From Paenibacillus pinisoli (GTDB lineage: Bacteria > Bacillota > Bacilli > Paenibacillales > Paenibacillaceae), in the NCBI RefSeq assembly GCF_003605435.1, contig NZ_QXQB01000002.1:1054001-1118000 (forward strand): a stretch of DNA of 64,000 bases, read 5' to 3'. Positions 51,660 to 59,547 of the stretch are shown piece by piece. The position numbers were made by a program, and so were the translations under genes. The notes beneath the pieces are model-generated. The model saw only the letters and a list, made by a program, of their open reading frames with translations. It was not told the DNA's origin and made no database searches. The first letter of the stretch is position 1. Each line of letters begins with the position of its first letter.

Positions 51660-52800
51660 TCTCTGTAACGGTGCCACACGGCGCTTTTTCACTCATTTCG
51701 AGGTATCCAAGCCTGCAACGCCGCCACACGGTGCTAATTCCTCTAATTACCCACTAACTTAACTTCTAACGGTGCCACACGGCGCTATTTCACTCATTTC
51801 GAGGTATTCAAGCCTGCAACGCCGCCACACGGTGCTAATTCCTCTAATTACCCACTAACTTAACTTCTAACGGTGCCACACGGCGCTATTCCACTCATTT
51901 CGGAGCTTTTCCGCCTGCAACGCCGCCACACGGCGCTATTTCACTCATTTCGAGGTTTTCAAACCTGCAACGCCGCCACGCGGCGCTAATTCCCCTAATT
52001 ACCCTCTATCTGAACTTCTAACGCCGCCACACGGCGCTATTCCACTCATTTCGGAGCTTTTCCGCCTGCAACGCCGCCACGCAGCGCTAATTCCTCTAAT
52101 TACCCTCTAACTGAACTTCTAATGGTGCTACACGGCGCTATTCCACTCATTTCTAGGTTTTCAAACCTGCAACACCGCCACACGGCGCTAATTCCTCTAA
52201 TTACCCTCTAACTTAACTTCTAACGGTGCCACACGGCGCTATTTCACTCATTTCGAGGTATTCAAGCCTGCAACGCCGCCACACGGTGCTAATTCCTCTA
52301 ATTACCCACTAACTTAACTTCTAACGGTGCCACACGGCGCTATTCCACTCATTTCGGAGCTTTTCCGCCTGCAACGCCGCCACACGGCGCTATTTCACTC
52401 ATTTCGAGGTTTTCAAACCTGCAACGCCGCCACGCGGCGCTAATTCCCCTAATTACCCTCTATCTGAACTTCTAACGCCGCCACACGGCGCTTATTCCTC
52501 TAATTACCCTCAAACTGAACTTCTAACGCCGCCACACGGCGCTATTCCACTCATTTCTAGGTTTTCAAACCTGCAACACCGCCACACGGCGCTAATTCCT
52601 CTAATTACCCTCTAACTGAACTCCTAACGGTGCCACACGGCGCTATTCCACTCAGTTCGAGGTTTTCAAGCCTGCAACGTCGCCACACGGCGCTATTCCA
52701 CTCATTTCGAGGTATTCAAGCCTGCAACGCCTCCACACATCCCTATTCCACCCCTTTCGAAGTTTTTCCACCTGCAACGCCGCCTCACACCCCTAATTCC
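51660..52800. repeat. Tandem array of about 22-23 units, alternating 50/51 bp
   Basis: The module GGCGCT (or GGTGCT) recurs every 50 or 51 bases from 51680 to about 52789. Two unit types alternate. Type A (50 bp) reads GGCGCTATTTCACTC, then a dyad AGGTTTTCAAACCT, then GCAACGCCGCCACAC. Type B (51 bp) reads GGTGCTAATTCCTCTAATTA, then ACTTAACTTCTAACGG and TGCCACAC. The A/B order forms a 101-bp higher-order repeat, with occasional AA or BB runs; the last units near the right edge are degenerate. It lies between converging fabF and mglC. It has no coding potential of its own and no spacers. Confidence 0.95.
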
Positions 52801-52827
52801 TCTCACCACAGACCCAACCGTCCTTGC

Positions 52828-52876
52828 AAAATAAAAATGCGCCCCTCGCCGGATAACCGACAGAAGGACGCCTTTC
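52828..52876 (-). terminator. Probable terminator of the mgl operon
   Basis: Minus-strand sequence with GGCGTCC / GGGGCGC arms and an inner CGG-TTAT-CCG, followed by TTTTTATTTTG. The stem is imperfect. Confidence 0.5.
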
Positions 52877-52885
52877 CACACGAAA

Positions 52886-53905
52886 CTATTTCTTCGCCAT
52901 ATATTTGCGAATATCAAATGCGACAGCCGATACGATGATTAGGCCTTTGATGATGAGCTGCCAGTACGGGCTGACGCCGATGAACGTCAAGCCGTAGTTG
53001 ATGACGCCGAAGATGAGCACCCCCGCCATAACGCCCGGCACGGTGCCGATGCCGCCTGCCGTAGAGACGCCCCCGACGACGCAGGCCGCGATCGCATCAA
53101 GCTCGTACATATTACCGTAGTTGTTCGTAGCGCCGCCGGTGCGGGCAGCTTCGAGCACCCCCGCCAGGCCGTACAAAGCGCCAGAAATGGCATAGATCAT
53201 TATCAGATTGCGCGCTACGTTAATGCCGGATACATGAGCGGCTTGCACATTGCCGCCGATCGCGTACATGTTTTTGCCCAAGCGGGTTTTGTTGAAAATA
53301 ACCCAGCAGATTAAAGCGACCGCAATGGCGATCAGCACGATATACGGAATGGAATAACCCCCGCCAAGATCGATGTAGCCCGATCCGAACTGGGTAAAAT
53401 CTTTGCGCAGACCGCCGATCGGCTGGGATTGGTTCGGCTCCATATCGAAGTAGATCGAGTTTACGCCATAGATGCCGACCATCGTCCCCAGCGTCGCGAT
53501 GAACGGCGGCACATGCAGCTTGGCAATAATAATGCCGTTAATTAATCCGACCAGAAGCCCCGCGACGATGCCGATTACGATCGGAATGCCGACCCATAGC
53601 TGCGGCAGGTCCGGGAAGAAACGGTTCGCATACGTATCGATCTGCAGCATGGAAGCCGAGATAACTGCGGTCAGGCCCACGACGCGTCCTGCCGACAAGT
53701 CTACGCCGCCTGTAATGAGGATGAATGCTGCGCCCAGCGCAATAATTAACCTTGTTGATGATTGCTGCAATATATCCCGGAGCGTCGAAAACGCCAAAAA
53801 GTTGGGGTCGGCAATCGCAATGCCGACGACAAGCGCAATCAGCACCATGAAGATAGCGCGCTGCGCCATATATTCTCTCACCTTAAAATTGGATTGTAAG
53901 TTCAT
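52886..53905 (-). CDS. mglC: Galactose-type ABC permease MglC
   Basis: The 339-residue protein resembles MglC: YMAQRAIFMVLIALVVGIAIADPNFL, in pieces, ALGAAFILITGGVDLSAGRVVGL, KLHVPPFIATLGTM, IGGNVQAAHVSGI and ACVVGGVSTAGGIGTVPG. It has about ten membrane segments and forms the CUT2 channel for galactose or methyl-galactoside. Its ATG overlaps the mglA end by 23 nt, with AAAGGGG upstream. It is the last gene of the six-gene operon running leftward from 61199. Confidence 0.9.
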   Translation of the reverse strand: MNLQSNFKVREYMAQRAIFMVLIALVVGIAIADPNFLAFSTLRDILQQSSTRLIIALGAAFILITGGVDLSAGRVVGLTAVISASMLQIDTYANRFFPDLPQLWVGIPIVIGIVAGLLVGLINGIIIAKLHVPPFIATLGTMVGIYGVNSIYFDMEPNQSQPIGGLRKDFTQFGSGYIDLGGGYSIPYIVLIAIAVALICWVIFNKTRLGKNMYAIGGNVQAAHVSGINVARNLIMIYAISGALYGLAGVLEAARTGGATNNYGNMYELDAIAACVVGGVSTAGGIGTVPGVMAGVLIFGVINYGLTFIGVSPYWQLIIKGLIIVSAVAFDIRKYMAKK

Positions 53906-55457
53906 GGCTATTCCCCTTTGCTTCCGTCGTGCGCTGCTGCGCGGCGAGCCGCATAATCTCCGCCTCAGTGGCTCCCTTGCCCTCTACAATGCCCGTTACC
54001 CGGCCTTCGCTCATGACCATTATCCGGTCGGACATGCCGAGCAGCTCCGGCATCTCGGACGAAATCATAATGATGCTTTTGCCTTCCTTCGCGAGCCCTG
54101 CAATGATGGTATAAATCTCGAACTTGGCCCCAACATCGATGCCTCTGGTCGGTTCGTCCAGCAGCAGAATATCCGGCTCCGTGAGCAGCCATCTGGCGAG
54201 CAGCACCTTCTGCTGGTTCCCGCCGGACAAATTGCGGATTAACGTATTGACGGAAGGCGTCTTCGTCCGCAGCAGTTCCACATTGCGCTCCGCTTCTTCT
54301 CTGCCCTTGCGTTCATCGAGCAGTCCAAGCCGGTTCCGGTACCTGGACAGATTGGCGATAATCGTATTCTCATATACCGACAGCACGGGGAAAATGCCCG
54401 TCACGCGCCGCTCCTCAGTCAATAGCGCAATGTTGTGCCGCTTCGCATCCGACGGAGATTTGATCCGCACCGGCTTCCCGTCGATGCTGAGCTTGCCGGA
54501 GGCGATGCCCCTCAGACCAAACAGCGCTTCGACCAGCTCCGTCCGCTGTGCGCCGACCAGTCCGCCAAGCCCCAATATTTCACCCCGTCGCAGCTCGAAG
54601 GAGACGTCCTGGAACGACTTCGGATTCACGGAGCTCAGCCCTTCTGCCTTAAGCAGCGGTGCGCCGGGGATATGGGTCCGCTGCGGGAATCGCTCCTTCA
54701 GGTCCCGGCCCACCATACGGGTAATGATCAAGTCGGTCGTCAGCGCAGGCGAAGGCCAGGTGCCGATCAGGCAGCCGTCCCTCATAATCGTCACTTCATC
54801 GGAAATCCGCAGAATTTCCTCCATCTTGTGCGAGATATAGATGATCGAGACGCCGCGCCTCCGCAATTGGTTAATAATCGAGAAGAGCTGCTCCACCTCA
54901 TTGCCGGTCAGCGACGAAGTCGGCTCATCCATGACGATCACCTTGGAATTAAACGATACGGCCTTCGCGATTTCCAGCGACTGAATTTTGGAGACGGACA
55001 GCGAGCCCGTCCGAGCCTTAGGGTCGATGTCCAGATCCAGATCGCGGAACAAGTTCAGCGTATCCTGATACATCCGCTTCTCGTTCACCAGCCGGAACGG
55101 ACCCGCCCAGAACATCGGGAACCGGCCGAGCCATATATTCTCCATCACGCTGCGATGCTGCACGGGATGCAGCTCCTGATGGATCATGGAGATGCCGTGC
55201 GCGATCGCATCCTTGGAGCTGCTGATAGCCGCCCTCTGCCCATCCAGCATGATCTCTCCTTCATCCGGCTTGTAGATGCCGAACAGGCATTTCATCAGCG
55301 TCGACTTCCCGGCGCCGTTCTCGCCCATCAGCGCGTGCACAGTCCCCGGCTTTACCTTCAGCGTCACACCGCTCAGCGCCTGCACGCCGGGAAAAGCTTT
55401 GGATATGCCGCGCATCTCCAGTACATAAGGGGGTGTCACTGTTAATGTCTCTGTCAT
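53883..55457 (-). CDS. mglA: Galactose-type ABC ATPase MglA
   Basis: The 524-residue protein has two ABC domains. Domain 1: GENGAGKST, LSVSKIQSLEIAKAVS and VIVMDEPTSSL. Domain 2: GLVGAQRTEL (Lys replaced by Arg in the Walker A position, as is usual in MglA), LSGGNQQKVLLA and ILLLDEPTRGIDVGA. One catalytic and one degenerate site is the family norm. It powers galactose uptake. GGAGGGAA lies before the ATG, and a stable hairpin separates it from mglB. Confidence 0.92.
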   Translation of the reverse strand: MTETLTVTPPYVLEMRGISKAFPGVQALSGVTLKVKPGTVHALMGENGAGKSTLMKCLFGIYKPDEGEIMLDGQRAAISSSKDAIAHGISMIHQELHPVQHRSVMENIWLGRFPMFWAGPFRLVNEKRMYQDTLNLFRDLDLDIDPKARTGSLSVSKIQSLEIAKAVSFNSKVIVMDEPTSSLTGNEVEQLFSIINQLRRRGVSIIYISHKMEEILRISDEVTIMRDGCLIGTWPSPALTTDLIITRMVGRDLKERFPQRTHIPGAPLLKAEGLSSVNPKSFQDVSFELRRGEILGLGGLVGAQRTELVEALFGLRGIASGKLSIDGKPVRIKSPSDAKRHNIALLTEERRVTGIFPVLSVYENTIIANLSRYRNRLGLLDERKGREEAERNVELLRTKTPSVNTLIRNLSGGNQQKVLLARWLLTEPDILLLDEPTRGIDVGAKFEIYTIIAGLAKEGKSIIMISSEMPELLGMSDRIMVMSEGRVTGIVEGKGATEAEIMRLAAQQRTTEAKGNSHELTIQF

Positions 55458-55504
55458 TGCCTTCCCTCCACATCAGTCATACTTATGCCGTCTTCGTGAT
55501 GCGA

Positions 55505-55537
55505 AAGGGGCAACGCCATGGAATGCCGTTGCCCCTT
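55505..55537 (-). other. Intercistronic hairpin between mglB and mglA
   Basis: Perfect 11-bp arms AAGGGGCAACG / CGTTGCCCCTT with an 11-nt loop and no T-run. It starts 13 nt after the mglB stop and probably raises mglB mRNA level relative to the rest. Confidence 0.75.
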
Positions 55538-55549
55538 CCCTACTGCCGT

Positions 55550-56566
55550 TTATTTTGCGTCGGCTACATTGTCCTTCGTAATTTTCTTGTACGCGATCCA
55601 GACATATTTGCCGTCCGTAATGTCATAGCCCGTATTGTCTTTGGTCGGTGTCTCGCCCTTAGCCAGCACATCCGCCAGCGCAACGGATGCCGCGCCTTGG
55701 TTCTTCGCATCGTTCAGCACCGTGCCGAGCAGCGTGCCGTCCTCAAGCGCCTGAATCGCCGGAGCCGTAGCGTCTACGCCGATAACCGGCATATACTTGT
55801 CGCCTGTGAAGTAACCCGCCGCCTTAAGCGCTTCGATTGCACCTAGCGCCATGTCGTCGTTGTTCGCGATTACCGCTTCAATCTTGTCGCCGTGGGAAGC
55901 AAGGAATGCCTGCATCTTCTCTTGGCCCTTCACGCGGTCCCACATCGCCGTATCTTCGGCAAGCGCTTCGACCTCAATGCCTGCATCCTGAATCGCCTGC
56001 ACGGAGAACTTCGTCCGCAGCTCCGCATCCTGATGGCCCGGCTCTCCTTGCAGCATGACGTACTGCAGCTTGCCGTCGCCGTTCTTGTCCGCCCCCGGAT
56101 TCGCTTTCCAATAGTCAACGAGCAGCTGCCCGGAGATTGTGCCGGATTCCTCGGCCTTGGCTCCAACGTAGAACACCTTATCCCACTTGTTCATATCCTC
56201 CGCGATCGGCTCGCGGTTCAGGAATACAACCGGAATGTCCGCGCCCTTCGCCTTATCGATGATGACGCCTGCCGCCGTGCGGTCAACCGGGTTAATGATC
56301 ATGGCTTTATATTTTTTGGAGATAAACAGGTCGACCTTCTCGTTCTGCGTCGGCTGCGCGTTCTGGCTGTCGACAATGTCCAGCGTAACCTTGCCCTCGG
56401 CTGCCGCCGACATTGCATTCCGTACGCCCGTCATGAACGTATCGTCAAACTTGTAGATCGCTACCCCCATTTTCGCCCCGCCGGACGACTCCTTACCGCC
56501 TCCGCTGCAAGCCGTCATCGCAAGCATCGTAGCCATCGCAAGCATCGCCCATCCTGTTTTTTTCAT
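55550..56566 (-). CDS. mglB: Galactose-binding lipoprotein MglB
   Basis: The 338-residue protein has a lipoprotein signal (LAMATMLAMTACSGG, Cys about 21) and the galactose/glucose-binding pattern: MGVAIYKFDDTFMTGVRNAM, MIINPVDRTAAGVIIDKAK, PVVFLNREP, NNDDMALGAIEALKAAGY and VIGVDATAPAIQAL. The NREP and NNDD residues are those that contact the sugar in MglB-type proteins. The ATG at 56566 has GGGGGCTATGGG just upstream. It lies after the sensor lipoprotein gene and before mglA. Confidence 0.92.
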   Translation of the reverse strand: MKKTGWAMLAMATMLAMTACSGGGKESSGGAKMGVAIYKFDDTFMTGVRNAMSAAAEGKVTLDIVDSQNAQPTQNEKVDLFISKKYKAMIINPVDRTAAGVIIDKAKGADIPVVFLNREPIAEDMNKWDKVFYVGAKAEESGTISGQLLVDYWKANPGADKNGDGKLQYVMLQGEPGHQDAELRTKFSVQAIQDAGIEVEALAEDTAMWDRVKGQEKMQAFLASHGDKIEAVIANNDDMALGAIEALKAAGYFTGDKYMPVIGVDATAPAIQALEDGTLLGTVLNDAKNQGAASVALADVLAKGETPTKDNTGYDITDGKYVWIAYKKITKDNVADAK

Positions 56567-56723
56567 CCCATAGCCCCCATTCCATTTCATTCTGCGGATC
56601 CGCCGGGAATTTGCTGCCCTTGCATCCGCCGCTAAGGTCATTATGCCTGATCCCTCTGTGCAAGCGAATTCAATATTCTCATGTCTTCTAGCAAAATTCT
56701 CATCACTTCACACTGTCGCCTCA

Positions 56724-57734
56724 TCACTGGACGAACGGAAAAAGCAGCTTCTGATTGTTCATCCAAAACATATTGTCCGCGTTGACCACTTTCGTCTCCA
56801 GCATCGTCGGACTTCCCGGCGTCTCCTTGCCCGAGAGAACCGATACCGCCTGCTCCAGGCCGATATAGCCGAAGCTGAAGTCATTCTGCACAACCAGCTG
56901 ATGGATGACGCCGTCCTGCAGCAGGGACAGCTGCTCGACCTGGCTGCCGAATGCCACGATCTTGAGTCTGCCCGCCTCGCTCCGACGCTTGGCTTCATCC
57001 GCAAGCCCAAGCGATGCGCCGGACTCCAGCGCGATAGCTCCGTCGATATGGGATGCGTCGAGCATGCCTTTCGCCGCATTCCAGCAAGCGTCCCGCAGAT
57101 TGCCGCAGCTGGCGCTCTCGACAATGCGGATGGAGGGGTGCCGGGCGAGCGCTTCGCGGATGCCCGCCTCCCGAAGCTCCAGATCGGGGTCCGTGCGATC
57201 GGAGCGCATGATGGCGACCGAACCCGCATCGCCAATCAGCTTCGCCAACGCCTCCCCGGCTTGCCGCCCGGCTTCCACATGATCCACTGTAATGGCGCCT
57301 TGCACGCCCTTGACCAGCCGCTCGTCATTAAGCGCGACAAGCGGCACGTTGCGAGCCGATGCTGCCGCCGCCAGCTCCTCCAGCACTCCTTCATTCGCCG
57401 GATCGATCAGAATGGCGGATGCTCCCCCCTCCACCATGCGCAGCGCGGCAGCAAGCTGCTCGCCCGCGTCCTCATTCGGCTTGAAAGAGGCGTATTGCAG
57501 CTGGTAGCCGTACTCTTTGGCCGCAGCTTCCGCCCCCAGCCGCATCGCATCCCCCTGCTCCTCCGCATGAACAGGGGCAATTAACGCGATCGTACGCGGC
57601 TCAAGTCTGGCAGAATCAATCTCGGAGGAAGAGCACCCGGCCATTCCCATGATCCATAGCGCGGAGATAAGCAAAAGAACCGTCAGTCGACGCCACAGGA
57701 CGCGACATTCTTGCTGGCGATTGCTACTCCTCAT
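56724..57734 (-). CDS. Sugar-binding sensor lipoprotein linked to the YesM kinase
   Basis: The 336-residue protein has a lipoprotein signal (LWIMGMAGCSS, Cys about 34) and a type I periplasmic-binding fold: TIALIAPVHAEEQGDAMRLGAEAAAKEYGY (in pieces), ASAILIDPANEG, VPLVALNDE, VAIMRSDR and IVAFGSQVEQLSLL. Unlike mglB it overlaps the kinase gene by 11 nt (the ATG shares ATGAGGAGTAG), so it is produced together with the kinase. In systems such as XylFII-LytS of Clostridium a binding protein docks on the kinase sensor domain; the same role is likely here. No ABC genes follow until mglB. Confidence 0.82.
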   Translation of the reverse strand: MRSSNRQQECRVLWRRLTVLLLISALWIMGMAGCSSSEIDSARLEPRTIALIAPVHAEEQGDAMRLGAEAAAKEYGYQLQYASFKPNEDAGEQLAAALRMVEGGASAILIDPANEGVLEELAAAASARNVPLVALNDERLVKGVQGAITVDHVEAGRQAGEALAKLIGDAGSVAIMRSDRTDPDLELREAGIREALARHPSIRIVESASCGNLRDACWNAAKGMLDASHIDGAIALESGASLGLADEAKRRSEAGRLKIVAFGSQVEQLSLLQDGVIHQLVVQNDFSFGYIGLEQAVSVLSGKETPGSPTMLETKVVNADNMFWMNNQKLLFPFVQ

Positions 57735-59547
57735 GGCTGCCATCTCCTTCCGCATTGCGCACGGCAGGCATTCGTATCTGAACCACCGTGCCTTCCTCGC
57801 GTTCGCTCCTATAGGACAATCCGTACCGCATCCCGTAATAGAGCCGGATGCGGTCATGCACATTGCGTACCGCTACTCCCGATCCGCCGCCAGCCGAGCC
57901 TTCCTCGACCGGGGACGGCCCCGGCTCCAGCAATCCGTCGACCTGCTCCTGCGACATGCCGACTCCGTTATCCGCTACCTCCAGCACAAGCGTCTCTCCT
58001 TCCAGCCTCGCCCGGATCGTAATGGATCCTTCATCAACCAAATATTCAATGCCGTGAACAATCGCATTTTCGATCAGCGGCTGCAGCACCAGCTTCAGCG
58101 TGTAGCAATCCAGGGCCGCTTCCTCCGCTTCAAGCTCGAACTTGAACTTGCGCTTGAATCTCATCTGCTGAATCGTCAGGTAATGCCTCGCATGCTCCAG
58201 CTCCTCGCTAACCTGGATCACGGTGCGTCCTTTGCTAAGGCTAATGCGGAACAGCTTCGACAGCGACGTAATCATCGTAATGATATCTTCGTTTTTGCTC
58301 ATGCCGACCATCCGCACGACCGAATTCAGGGTGTTGTACAGGAAATGCGGATTAATCTGCGCTTGCAGCGCCTCCAGCTCGTACTTCCGCTTCGATTCCT
58401 GCTCCACGATAATTTGCCGCATCAGTCCGCGGATCTTATCCAGCATCAGATTGAAGCGGCTGGACAGCTGCACGACCTCCAGCGGTCCGCGCAGCGGCAG
58501 CTCAACGCCGAAGTCCCCGCGTTCCACAGCCTTCATCGTAGCGCCCATTCGCCGGATCGGACGGGCAAGCATGGAAGCTAGCAGCATGGAGATCAAGATC
58601 GACAATACGAGAACGATCGCCGCCACCTGGATCAAGTAACGATTCATCTCTTCCCTCGTCGTCATCATTTCGTCCAGATAAGCGACGCCGACGACCTTCC
58701 AGCCGATATTATAGACCGACCTGACAGTATTAAGCCGCTTGACGCCATCCGCCTTGTCGATGTAGCTGCCAGTTGACGTGAGCGCCTTCTCGACGCTTTC
58801 ATTGCGCAGGCCCATATAGATCAGCTGCTGCTGCGGATGATAGACGATATTGCCCGCGCCTTCGTCGATGATGTAGACATACCCGCGCTTGCCCAGGCTG
58901 ATCCGGCTGCTGAGCTCGTCGATTTTTTTGAAATTGATATCTACGAGCAGAACGACATTCATTGGCTGGCCGTCCCTCTGAATCGTCAGCCCCTTGCTCA
59001 TGGAGACGACCCACTTGTACGTGCCGTCGTACAGATTCTGCACATGGGGCAGCGAGAAGCTGAGATGATTCGATACCCGCATCGCGGAATGGAACCAGCT
59101 TTGCGCCGATACGCGGGCGCTTGGGCGGACAGGGACCGCAGGATGGTTGCGCAGCAGCTCCCCTTGAGCATCGAACAACGCAATCGACACGATGTCATCC
59201 CGGCTGCTCATCAGAATATCAAGCTGCTGGGCGACCTGTTCATCATCCCAGGATGCATCGACGAGCATATGCTGCTCAATCGTCCGGTACAGCTGCGACA
59301 TGCCGTCCACATAATCCTCCAGATTGTAGCCGACCTGGTCCACGATCTGGCTTGTACCGAGCAGCACATTCTCCTCTGCCGAACGCGAAAACTTGTTATA
59401 GAGCAAAAAAGCGGCCAGCATGACGATAAACAGCAGACACAGCGAGAACGACCACATTATGATCGACTGTATGCTGCTGGTCCGGAAGCGGTCCCGCCAA
59501 TGCTGCAGCCCCAGTCCGCGCATGATCCGCATCCACGCGCTTTTCAT
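57724..59547 (-). CDS. YesM-type sensor histidine kinase for galactose
   Basis: The 607-residue protein has two membrane segments (about 31-54 and 305-330), a Cache-like extracellular domain between, a HAMP linker (LASMLARPIRRMGATMKAVE), the LytS-type histidine motif ALQAQINPHFLYNTLNSVVRM, and an HATPase domain (LVLQPLIENAIVHGIEY, VADNGVGMS). It overlaps the upstream regulator gene by 4 nt (ATGA) and the downstream lipoprotein by 11 nt, so all three are coupled. It should phosphorylate the YesN regulator when the binding protein or a sugar is sensed. Confidence 0.92.
   Translation of the reverse strand: MKSAWMRIMRGLGLQHWRDRFRTSSIQSIIMWSFSLCLLFIVMLAAFLLYNKFSRSAEENVLLGTSQIVDQVGYNLEDYVDGMSQLYRTIEQHMLVDASWDDEQVAQQLDILMSSRDDIVSIALFDAQGELLRNHPAVPVRPSARVSAQSWFHSAMRVSNHLSFSLPHVQNLYDGTYKWVVSMSKGLTIQRDGQPMNVVLLVDINFKKIDELSSRISLGKRGYVYIIDEGAGNIVYHPQQQLIYMGLRNESVEKALTSTGSYIDKADGVKRLNTVRSVYNIGWKVVGVAYLDEMMTTREEMNRYLIQVAAIVLVLSILISMLLASMLARPIRRMGATMKAVERGDFGVELPLRGPLEVVQLSSRFNLMLDKIRGLMRQIIVEQESKRKYELEALQAQINPHFLYNTLNSVVRMVGMSKNEDIITMITSLSKLFRISLSKGRTVIQVSEELEHARHYLTIQQMRFKRKFKFELEAEEAALDCYTLKLVLQPLIENAIVHGIEYLVDEGSITIRARLEGETLVLEVADNGVGMSQEQVDGLLEPGPSPVEEGSAGGGSGVAVRNVHDRIRLYYGMRYGLSYRSEREEGTVVQIRMPAVRNAEGDGSHEE

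Noticed and set aside
51660..52800. CRISPR-like appearance of the repeat arrays
   Set aside because: The units are contiguous without unique spacers, and no cas genes are present in the window.
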